In this document: in pieces, positions 30,607 to 36,069 of the stretch
Position numbering within the stretch: the first letter of the stretch is position 1
How the letters are laid out: each line of letters begins with the position of its first letter
Origin: a virus
Reading direction: 5' to 3' (one strand)
Virus record (IMG/VR): IMGVR_UViG_3300006733_000029
Coordinates: 1-36,069 of that record
DNA: 36,069 nucleotides
Program-made: the position numbers and the translations under genes
Notes under the pieces: model-generated
The model's input: the letters and a program-made list of their open reading frames with translations, nothing else
What the model was told of the DNA's origin: nothing
The model's database searches: none

Positions 30607-32300
30607 AGCACTTTGACTTGTTTAGTGGCATAGGTGGTTTTGCCCTTGCAGCACATTGGGCTGGCTTCCAAACCGTAGGGTTTGTTGAGATCGACCAGTA
30701 TTGCCAAAAGGTGCTGAAAAAACATTGGCCAAACGTGCCGATAGTAGAGGATATACATGACAGAGAAAAAATCAAAGAAGTCGCCGGACAAGTTAATACC
30801 GACACCATCAGCGACACCGAGGGGACCGCACTCAGGCAGAAAGTTGACCAAGGGCGGTCAGACAATCAGCCACACGACAGGGACCGCTTGGGGTCCGACC
30901 CTGGAGACATACGCGAAGCTCTATCCGACACCGACAGGTTCGCAAGCGAGGTCCGAGGGGATGATAAAGATGATGAGGGCGAAAGTGGAAGCAGGGGAGA
31001 TAACGAGAGAGGAAGCCGAAGCGATGATACAAGGGTCACTGGAACCGAACCGCATGGAACCGATAAAAGAGAAAGAGGGCAGCCAACAGTTGACCTTATT
31101 ACCGGCGGGTTCCCTTGCCAACCTTTTAGTGTCGCCGGGAAGCAAACAGGCACAACAGACGACCGTTACCTCTGGCCAGCAATGCTCAATGTCATTAAAG
31201 ACCTCAGACCAACTTGGGTACTTGCTGAAAACGTTGTCGGCATCAACAACATTCTTTTCCCGGCTACAACTGCTGAAATGGAACTTGCTGCCCTTCAAAG
31301 TTTTCAGGACTGTGACATACGGTTTATCTCTGAGTTCGAGAAGCATAGTCAAACAGAAATTAAGTGGAAGATTGTTCAAACCCGAATACTGGATGAAATT
31401 ATCCAAGACCTTGAAAAAGCGGGATACGAAGTTCCACGAACTAAACAAGGGCAACCCGTCCTATTATGTATTCCAGCTTGTGGCGTCAACGCCCCCCACC
31501 GACGATATAGGTACTGGATTGTGGCTAGGAACACCGAGGGCAACCGAGGCGAAGAGAAGTCACGAGTTCCGCAAGGGGCGGACACCGAGCCCGGAAGAGT
31601 TTGTGGACCAAGAACCGCAGAAGTTGTGGGCAACCCCACAAGCGATGGACAGCAGATCAGACACGAGGAAACCGGAAGAGAGGTCGGACGCAGCGAACAA
31701 GGGCGGTTGTTCCAACTTGAGGGAACAAGTGATGTGGCCGACACCGCGAGTGGGGGGACAAGAGGGATACGAAACGAGAGCGAAGCGGAAAGGTCACGAT
31801 GTAGCGATGAACTATCTGGAGAGTGCGGTGGAACACGCGGAAATGCTACCGACTCCAACTCAGAGGGATTACAAGGACACGCTGAACAGCCGGCCCAACA
31901 AGCAGGAACACTTGACCGACCGGATACGGAAACTCCTGCCGACTCCGAAGGCATTGGAAGTGGACGAAACACCGGAACAATGGGAGAAGAGACGTCAGAA
32001 TCCCAAAGCAAAGCAGATGGGACCGAGCTTGTCAGTAGCAGCAAAGATGTTGCCGACAATGACAGGGGACGATGCGAAGAACAATGCGGGTCCGAGCCAG
32101 TACAATCGACTGTCGAATGGGAAGCCGAGGGCGTTGAACCTCAATGCGGAGATTGGTGGGGCATTGAACCCAACGTGGGTAGAGTGGCTCATGGGATACC
32201 CGCTAGGGTGGACCGACTTAAAGGACTTGGAAACGCCATTGTCCCCCAAGTAGCGTATGAAATACTCAGAATAATAGCGGAGATAGAGACTATTGGCTAA
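30600..32300 (+). CDS. C5 cytosine DNA methyltransferase (frame A of a dual-coding region)
   Basis: ATG at 30600 (MLKHFDLFSGIGGF) is the usual family start; longer readings from ATG 30576 or TTG 30570 are possible. Motifs: I DLFSGIGG at 6-13, IV GGFPCQPFS at 169-177 with catalytic Cys173, VI ENV at 210-212, VIII HRRYRYW at 300-306, and X GLGNAIVP at 542-549. The product (566 aa) methylates cytosine in an unknown sequence, for modification or protection from restriction. Residues 60-163 and 312-515 are long hydrophilic, low-complexity inserts (rich in D, E, G, S, R, T) where the +1 frame codes for a second protein. The motif I to IV distance (about 160) is about twice normal. The TAA overlaps the next start by 8 bases. 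Confidence 0.88.
   Translation: MLKHFDLFSGIGGFALAAHWAGFQTVGFVEIDQYCQKVLKKHWPNVPIVEDIHDREKIKEVAGQVNTDTISDTEGTALRQKVDQGRSDNQPHDRDRLGSDPGDIREALSDTDRFASEVRGDDKDDEGESGSRGDNERGSRSDDTRVTGTEPHGTDKRERGQPTVDLITGGFPCQPFSVAGKQTGTTDDRYLWPAMLNVIKDLRPTWVLAENVVGINNILFPATTAEMELAALQSFQDCDIRFISEFEKHSQTEIKWKIVQTRILDEIIQDLEKAGYEVPRTKQGQPVLLCIPACGVNAPHRRYRYWIVARNTEGNRGEEKSRVPQGADTEPGRVCGPRTAEVVGNPTSDGQQIRHEETGREVGRSEQGRLFQLEGTSDVADTASGGTRGIRNESEAERSRCSDELSGECGGTRGNATDSNSEGLQGHAEQPAQQAGTLDRPDTETPADSEGIGSGRNTGTMGEETSESQSKADGTELVSSSKDVADNDRGRCEEQCGSEPVQSTVEWEAEGVEPQCGDWWGIEPNVGRVAHGIPARVDRLKGLGNAIVPQVAYEILRIIAEIETIG
30757..32253 (+). CDS. Overlapping +1-frame PTP-repeat protein inside the methyltransferase gene (498 aa)
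   Basis: This frame has ATG at 30757 with AGAGG 6 bases upstream and runs 498 codons without a stop inside the methyltransferase gene. About eight short repeats centred on [LMW]-P-T-P occur near residues 13, 55, 257, 290, 326, 363, 393 and 431 (LYPTPTGSQARSEG, MWPTPRVGGQ, MLPTPTQRDYKD, LLPTPKALE). Near the C-terminus it reads LNPTWVEWLMGYPLGWTDL, a phrase I recognise from many phage and prophage hypothetical proteins. Residues 110-250, opposite catalytic motifs IV-VIII, lack repeats. Length, ribosome site and ordered repeats make chance unlikely. Function unknown. Confidence 0.7.
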   Translation: MTEKKSKKSPDKLIPTPSATPRGPHSGRKLTKGGQTISHTTGTAWGPTLETYAKLYPTPTGSQARSEGMIKMMRAKVEAGEITREEAEAMIQGSLEPNRMEPIKEKEGSQQLTLLPAGSLANLLVSPGSKQAQQTTVTSGQQCSMSLKTSDQLGYLLKTLSASTTFFSRLQLLKWNLLPFKVFRTVTYGLSLSSRSIVKQKLSGRLFKPEYWMKLSKTLKKRDTKFHELNKGNPSYYVFQLVASTPPTDDIGTGLWLGTPRATEAKRSHEFRKGRTPSPEEFVDQEPQKLWATPQAMDSRSDTRKPEERSDAANKGGCSNLREQVMWPTPRVGGQEGYETRAKRKGHDVAMNYLESAVEHAEMLPTPTQRDYKDTLNSRPNKQEHLTDRIRKLLPTPKALEVDETPEQWEKRRQNPKAKQMGPSLSVAAKMLPTMTGDDAKNNAGPSQYNRLSNGKPRALNLNAEIGGALNPTWVEWLMGYPLGWTDLKDLETPLSPK

Positions 32301-32940
32301 ACCGGAATTAAGTAACGGCTACGTGAAGATAGCTAATGAACTGGAAGAGGCGTTCTGCAAGCTGAAAGTCAGCGGTGAGGAATGGCAAGTTATCCGTGCC
32401 GTGATAAGAATGACTTATGGTTTTCACAAGAAAACCGCAGATATCAAGCCCAAGAAAATAATAGAGTTGACCGAAATGCTACCAACATCAGTAAGCAGGG
32501 CAAAAGCATCCCTGATAGAAAGGTTGGTACTCTTTGAAGATGAGGATGGGAAAATTGGAATACAGAAAGATTATACCCGGTGGATTGGGAAGAGTAGAGC
32601 TAGTCGCAAGCCTGTTGAAGTGCAACCAGCATTATTGCCCAAGCCCAAACCGGCGAAAGAGAAGAAAAAGAAAGAAGTGGTCAGGCACCGATACGGCGAG
32701 TTCAAGAATGTACTATTAAGCGATGAGGAATACGCCCACTTGGAAGAGAAGTATGGCGAGGACCGATTGAAGCGGTTGATTGAAGAGGTCGGATTATATG
32801 AGAAAACGAATAAGCGAGGTTATAAAGACTTCCAAGGCGCCGTGATAACATTCGCTAATAATGAACAGAAGCGTGGGGATAAGAACCCCAATAAGCCAAG
32901 GGAAGCAAGTAAATATACGAGGTTAGAAAATGTCAAATAA
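32293..32940 (+). CDS. Replication protein O-like initiator (215 aa)
   Basis: A TTG at 32293, 10 bases after GGAG, gives the complete domain; no in-frame ATG lies upstream. Residues 1-95 match the N-terminal winged-helix domain of lambda-O-type initiators: LSNGYVKIANELEEAFCKLK, EWQVIRAVIRMTYGFHKKT, then a second helix pair TSVSRAKASLIERLVLF. A Lys/Pro-rich linker (PKPKPAKEKKKKE) leads to a C-terminal helical domain. Protein O binds origin iterons and recruits the helicase through its loader, encoded next. The start overlaps the methyltransferase end by 8 bases and the stop overlaps the DnaC-like start by 11. Confidence 0.8.
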   Translation: MAKPELSNGYVKIANELEEAFCKLKVSGEEWQVIRAVIRMTYGFHKKTADIKPKKIIELTEMLPTSVSRAKASLIERLVLFEDEDGKIGIQKDYTRWIGKSRASRKPVEVQPALLPKPKPAKEKKKKEVVRHRYGEFKNVLLSDEEYAHLEEKYGEDRLKRLIEEVGLYEKTNKRGYKDFQGAVITFANNEQKRGDKNPNKPREASKYTRLENVK

Positions 32941-33808
32941 CATGAGGCAGATACTAGACAAGATATTTGATACACCGGAACGCAAAGACCGACTTAAGAA
33001 GTTCATGGAGTGGAAAGCAAACGCCACGCCGGAAGAGTATGCTGCTTTTAAGAAAGAGTGTGAACTTGACAGCAACACAACTCAATCGCAATGGAAGTTG
33101 AATGAGGATGGTTTCACGTTCCGACCAAACTGCTATTGCGCTCAGTCTGGTGGTTGGGTACAAATCGATGTAGTTGGCAAGGGTAAGAAACTTATATATT
33201 GCACCGAACCCGGCTGTATGCAAGACAGCCATGATGCTTATATAGCCGGGGAGAAGAACTATGTTCAGGGTGGAGTCGACTACCACCAAACATTCGATGT
33301 ATTCCGCGTGCCAGCCAAGGGTGAATTAAGGGATATCTTATCGGCATCTAAAGCATGGGCTAAAGGTGAACTTCAGAACATACTTATAGTGGGACCAACC
33401 GGCAACGGTAAAACTCACATGGGTCACGCTGCAACATTATATCTAATGGCCAATCACGATGAGGTAAAGTTCATACGTGTAGCTGAAGTGTACGCTGGAC
33501 TGAAATCAGCCATGAACAGCACGGACAGGACCGAGTACCGCCGGCAGATGGATTACTATAAAGAGATACAATTCCTTGTTTTGGATGAGCTGAAGATATC
33601 CGAGGACAAGTATTGGGAACTTGATACCATCGAGGAAATACTTGGTGCCAGGTACAACGATTATAAGTCAACCATGATTAACTCAAACATTGATGCCCAA
33701 ACCTTAAAGGATATGGCACCGAGGATATGGAGTAGGTTCAACGATGTTGAGCAGTCAAAGACTTTCGTGAACACGGCACCGGATTACAGATTGAGGAAAA
33801 GAAGTTGA
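32930..33808 (+). CDS. DnaC/IstB-like helicase loader ATPase
   Basis: The product (292 aa) has an N-terminal Cys module (Cys68, Cys70, Cys91, Cys96; NCYC and CTEPGC) and a AAA+ core: Walker A GPTGNGKTH at 155-163, Walker B FLVLDEL at 215-221, a sensor-like STMINSN near 250 and PRIWSRFND near 264-272. This is the DnaC/DnaI family, which loads replicative helicase at the origin marked by an O-like initiator. GAGG lies 8 bases before ATG 32930; an in-frame ATG at 32942 is less favoured. No replicative helicase or polymerase gene is visible in the window, so the host enzymes or genes outside are used. Confidence 0.86.
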   Translation: MSNNMRQILDKIFDTPERKDRLKKFMEWKANATPEEYAAFKKECELDSNTTQSQWKLNEDGFTFRPNCYCAQSGGWVQIDVVGKGKKLIYCTEPGCMQDSHDAYIAGEKNYVQGGVDYHQTFDVFRVPAKGELRDILSASKAWAKGELQNILIVGPTGNGKTHMGHAATLYLMANHDEVKFIRVAEVYAGLKSAMNSTDRTEYRRQMDYYKEIQFLVLDELKISEDKYWELDTIEEILGARYNDYKSTMINSNIDAQTLKDMAPRIWSRFNDVEQSKTFVNTAPDYRLRKRS

Positions 33809-33828
33809 AATGAAACGAGTTTCATGTT

Positions 33829-33957
33829 GTGTGTCCGAAGTGCGGCATGGAGTTCTTATGTTATATAACGCCGGGAGAGGGTCAGCCGACCGCCCTGAAG
33901 AGAATTGAACAACACAAACGAAACTGTAAAGGAGAAAAGAATGAGCATAAAATGTAA
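33829..33957 (+). CDS. Tiny zinc-finger-like protein with GTG start (42 aa)
   Basis: The frame from GTG 33829 reads VCPKCGMEFLCYITPGEG and then LKRIEQHKRNCKGEK: C-x2-C ... H-x4-C, a C2HC-type finger. A GAG at 33817-33819 is the only ribosome-binding element seen. The stop overlaps the next gene by 17 bases. The zinc-finger pattern is the main evidence; the start is uncertain. Confidence 0.45.
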   Translation: MCPKCGMEFLCYITPGEGQPTALKRIEQHKRNCKGEKNEHKM

Positions 33958-34054
33958 ATGCCTTAAATGTGGTCACGTTTGCAAAACAAAACAACTAAAG
34001 AATAAGCGCTATTGCCCGGAGTGCGGTAGCGACTTGATAAGTGAGGGTGAATGA
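33941..34054 (+). CDS. Tiny zinc-ribbon protein (37 aa)
   Basis: GGAG stands 6 bases before ATG 33941. The product is MSIKCKCLKCGHVCKTKQLK followed by RYCPECGSDLISEGE: two CxxC knuckles, the form of a minimal zinc ribbon. The TGA overlaps the RusA start (ATGATG), so translation is coupled. Its last codons contain the GTGAGG leader of RusA. Function unknown. Confidence 0.62.
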   Translation: MSIKCKCLKCGHVCKTKQLKNKRYCPECGSDLISEGE

Positions 34055-34455
34055 TGAATATAATAGTATATGTCGAACCAGCAGCCAAGCAACGACCGAG
34101 AGCTAGTTCATATAAAGATGGCGACAAGGTGCGGACCCGCGTATATACACCAAGCAAAACAGTTAAGCTAGAAATGCAAATCAGGAACGAGGCTATGAAA
34201 ACAGGCATCAAGTTCCCGGCCGGCTGTCCGTTGAGGCTTAACGCGGACTTCTATATAGAGAAGCCCAAAAGCATACCCAAGAAAGTCCTCAAGCCGGTGA
34301 AACGACCTGATATAGACAATATGCTTAAGGTTGTCTTGGATGCCCTGAACAAATACGCTTACCATGATGATGCCCAAATAGTCCGACTAACCGCGAACAA
34401 GTATTACGGCAGCCCACCGCGAATAGAAATCGATATAACTGATTGGACCGACTGA
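34051..34455 (+). CDS. rusA: RusA-type Holliday junction resolvase
   Basis: The 134-residue product matches RusA in size and pattern: N-terminal MNIIVYVEPAAKQRPRASSY, a basic middle (KPKSIPKKVLKPVK), and the catalytic stretch KRPDIDNMLKVVLDALNKYA followed by YHDDAQIV, with Asp87, Asp89 and Asp106/107 in the places of the family's metal-binding acids. It cleaves branched DNA made by recombination and replication, useful before packaging, and fits next to RecT and the replication genes. Its TGA overlaps the next ATG (TGATG). Confidence 0.9.
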   Translation: MMNIIVYVEPAAKQRPRASSYKDGDKVRTRVYTPSKTVKLEMQIRNEAMKTGIKFPAGCPLRLNADFYIEKPKSIPKKVLKPVKRPDIDNMLKVVLDALNKYAYHDDAQIVRLTANKYYGSPPRIEIDITDWTD

Positions 34456-35234
34456 TGAGTGTTCTGCAACTTAACTTCGATGGCAAGAACAAGATAGAGG
34501 TAGCCATTGAGAGGATAAAGAACTTTGAACCACCTGAAGGATACTATCTTGCATTCTCTGGTGGTAAAGACAGCATTAGCCTCTTGAACTTGGCTGTAAC
34601 CGCAGAAGTTAAGTTTGATGCGCACTATTCACCGACCACGATAGATCCACCGGAACTGGTGCGGTTTATCCGGCGTAACTATCCCCAAGTCCACTTTGAG
34701 AAAGTAAGGAAGTCTATCTTTGAGAATATACTTACTCGCGGTTTGCCTATTGCCCAAAAGAAGTGGTGTTGTGCCGAGTATAAAGAACAGCACGGCAATG
34801 GGCGTATCGTTTTGACCGGCATCCGTTGGGCGGAATCATCCAGGCGTTCAGCAAGGCAGATGGTTGAACCATGCTATAAGACTTCAAAGCGTTATGTGCA
34901 TCCTATGATAGATTGGGACAACCAGGAGATATGGGAATATATAAGGTTTACCGAGTTAGAATATTGTTCGTTATATGATGAGGGTTTTAAGAGGATTGGT
35001 TGTGTCTTGTGCCCTAACCAATCATATGAACACAAACAACGAGATATAAAACGCTGGCCGGATATTGCACGCCGGCTGAGAAAAGCCACGAACAAGTTAT
35101 ATGATAAGAGAGTAGCCGAGGGAAAAGAAAGTGTCAAAAGATGGCCTGATGGCGACGCAATGTTTGATTGGTGGACCGGGCGAGAAAGTTCCGTGAAGCT
35201 AGACACCGATGGGGAGTTGTTTGCATTCGATTAA
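34455..35234 (+). CDS. PAPS-reductase-like (PP-loop) protein with likely iron-sulfur cysteines
   Basis: ATG 34455 overlaps the RusA stop; a TTG at 34443 is in frame but less likely. The product (259 aa) has the PP-loop SGGKDS at residues 35-40, TTIDPPELVRFI near 61-72, the GIRWAESSRRSAR motif near 122-134, and cysteines 105, 106, 183 and 186 (WCCAEYK, GCVLCPNQ) spaced as in proteins with an iron-sulfur cluster, including DndC-type sulfur-transfer proteins. It would activate a substrate with ATP or handle sulfur. Whether it makes 3'-5' DNA phosphorothioate or serves metabolism is open; no other dnd-type gene is visible. Confidence 0.78.
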   Translation: MSVLQLNFDGKNKIEVAIERIKNFEPPEGYYLAFSGGKDSISLLNLAVTAEVKFDAHYSPTTIDPPELVRFIRRNYPQVHFEKVRKSIFENILTRGLPIAQKKWCCAEYKEQHGNGRIVLTGIRWAESSRRSARQMVEPCYKTSKRYVHPMIDWDNQEIWEYIRFTELEYCSLYDEGFKRIGCVLCPNQSYEHKQRDIKRWPDIARRLRKATNKLYDKRVAEGKESVKRWPDGDAMFDWWTGRESSVKLDTDGELFAFD

Positions 35235-35235
35235 A

Positions 35236-35264
35236 GTGCCCTCATACATCGCCTGAGAGGGCAC
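35236..35264 (+). terminator. Perfect 8-bp hairpin GTGCCCTC / GAGGGCAC
   Basis: Arms at 35236-35243 and 35257-35264 flank a 13-base loop, beginning one base after the PAPS-reductase-like stop. It is followed by CGTTTAAG, only a short T run, so termination would be weak. It could also protect the upstream mRNA. It marks the end of the tightly packed block that began at 32293. Confidence 0.5.
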
Positions 35265-35310
35265 CGTTTAAGAAAAGCTGAACTTTGGGTCATGGAGATT
35301 TGAAGCTAAC

Positions 35311-35850
35311 ATGAAAATACCATCATCAACAAATGGGTTTGATAACTTCCAAACACCGCCTTTGGCACTAGAACCATTATTGCCTTTTATAAAGAGGAAG
35401 TGGATTATTTGGGAATGTGCTGCTGGAAAGAGATATCTAAGCAGTTTTCTGGAAAGCCAAGGGCACCAAGTAATAGCATCCGATGTACTTACCGGGGAGA
35501 ACTTTCTAACCTACGAACCAGATAAATACGACTGCATTATCACTAATCCCCCATTCTCAATCAAACAGAAGTTCTTGCATCGGTGCTACCAGTTAGGAAA
35601 ACCGTTTGCCCTGCTTCTACCCTTAACGACCTTGGAAACCCGGAAGAGACAGGCATTATTCAAGAAGCATGGTATAGAGATAATCCTGTTCGATAAGAGA
35701 ATAAACTTTGAAACACCTAGCGGTAAAAGCAGCAGTAGTTGGTTCGCGACCGCTTGGTTCACATCTGGACTAGAGATAGGACAGCAACTAACATTTGTTT
35801 CACTTAAGGCCTGTGAGGATAAATACAGTCAGCAACTTAAATTGCTATAG
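35311..35850 (+). CDS. Small SAM-dependent methyltransferase-like protein with NPPF motif
   Basis: The 179-residue product has the order of amino-methyltransferases: IIWECAAGKRYLSSFLESQG in the motif I position, VIASDVLTG (acidic end of strand 2), and DCIITNPPFS at residues 74-83, the catalytic NPPF of adenine or exocyclic-amine DNA methyltransferases. The C-terminal part is alpha/beta (KPFALLLPLTTLE). Motif I has C-A-A-G-K-R instead of the common D-P-x-x-G. It lacks an obvious target-recognition domain, so the substrate might be DNA at any site, protein, or nothing if inactive. GGAG is about 13 bases before the ATG. Confidence 0.72.
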   Translation: MKIPSSTNGFDNFQTPPLALEPLLPFIKRKWIIWECAAGKRYLSSFLESQGHQVIASDVLTGENFLTYEPDKYDCIITNPPFSIKQKFLHRCYQLGKPFALLLPLTTLETRKRQALFKKHGIEIILFDKRINFETPSGKSSSSWFATAWFTSGLEIGQQLTFVSLKACEDKYSQQLKLL

Positions 35851-35886
35851 GGCAACTTGCCAAACTTTTATAAAGGTGGTATATAG

Positions 35887-36069
35887 ATGTTAATAGGAAT
35901 TGTTGTGTGTACGCATTACTGGAAGTGTGGAGAACCGAAAGGTGGCTTCACCCACGCAGTATGTAGGGAGTGCGGTGAGAAGGTGGTCTTTCGGCAAAGT
36001 TATATACAGGCACCGACACTCGTAAAGGAGTCCACAGTAGACAAGATGAATTCGGATAAACGTTATGCA
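35887..36069 (+). CDS. Cys/His small protein, truncated by the right edge
   Basis: GGTGG lies about 7 bases before ATG 35887 and the frame is open to the window end (61 codons). It starts MLIGIVVCTHYWKCGEPKGG, followed by FTHAVCRECGEKVVFRQSY, with C-x-H, C, H and C-x2-C spacing of a zinc-binding domain; the rest is hydrophilic. The C-terminus is missing, so no family can be assigned. Confidence 0.6.
   Translation, partial: MLIGIVVCTHYWKCGEPKGGFTHAVCRECGEKVVFRQSYIQAPTLVKESTVDKMNSDKRYA

Noticed and set aside
30921-32059. Long minus-strand open frames (227 and 177 codons) opposite the methyltransferase gene
   Set aside because: They lie opposite a stop-poor, GC-richer region already constrained in two plus-strand frames; their products are Ser/Pro/Leu-rich shadows without ribosome-binding sites or motifs.
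1-36069. tRNA or rRNA genes, insertion sequences, integrase or attachment sites
   Set aside because: Reading both strands I saw no cloverleaf with a T-loop consensus, no transposase or integrase motif and no flanking duplications; a tRNAscan run would be the decisive test.

Overview
The window looks like a contiguous piece of a tailed double-stranded DNA phage (Caudoviricetes), probably podovirus-like or at least without a long-tail module here. Virion genes lie on the minus strand (1-18655) and early, recombination, replication and DNA-modification genes on the plus strand (19431-36069), diverging from a gene-free control region of about 0.8 kb (18656-19430). No bacterial housekeeping gene, rRNA, tRNA, integrase or repressor was recognised. 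The host cannot be named from the sequence. Stops are mixed TAA, TGA and TAG, so the standard bacterial code fits.

Minus-strand arm, in transcription order: small terminase subunit (18655-18173, under a consensus sigma70-type promoter so close that its mRNA may be leaderless); a cluster of tiny overlapping genes, three of them Cys-rich, ending in a small membrane protein; large terminase with a DnaJ-type four-repeat zinc-finger insert; portal; a 61-residue protein; a 2,630-residue polyvalent-type protein with a predicted ADP-ribosyltransferase domain, which may enter the host with the DNA; scaffold-like protein; major capsid candidate; a run of small virion-type genes, one interrupted by an amber codon; and a tail-fibre-like gene that leaves the window on the left. 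No tape measure, tail tube or lysis enzyme is visible.

The control region holds two repeat families: five copies of an AT-rich element with core TTAGATAA near the terminase promoter (three adjacent copies 22 bp apart), and seven copies of CAGTCCG leading up to a TATAAT-type early promoter.

Plus-strand arm: 19431-24482 is a tight series of small genes of unknown function, many Cys-rich. Most are preceded by nearly the same leader, GAAAGTGAGGCACC, a few bases before ATG, a start-associated repeat more conserved than a normal Shine-Dalgarno site. Next come a recombination module (SbcC/Rad50-like ATPase, RecT, MBL-fold hydrolase), a Gp37/Gp68-type CX3CX2C protein, an ASCH-like protein, a C5 cytosine DNA methyltransferase, a replication module (protein O-like, DnaC-like loader), RusA resolvase, a PAPS-reductase-like protein and a small NPPF methyltransferase-like protein.

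The most unusual locus is 30600-32300. The methyltransferase gene contains, in the +1 frame, a second 498-codon open frame with its own AGAGG site, about eight PTP-type repeats and a conserved-looking C-terminal motif. The two products appear to have divided the DNA between them: where one carries motifs the other is low in complexity.
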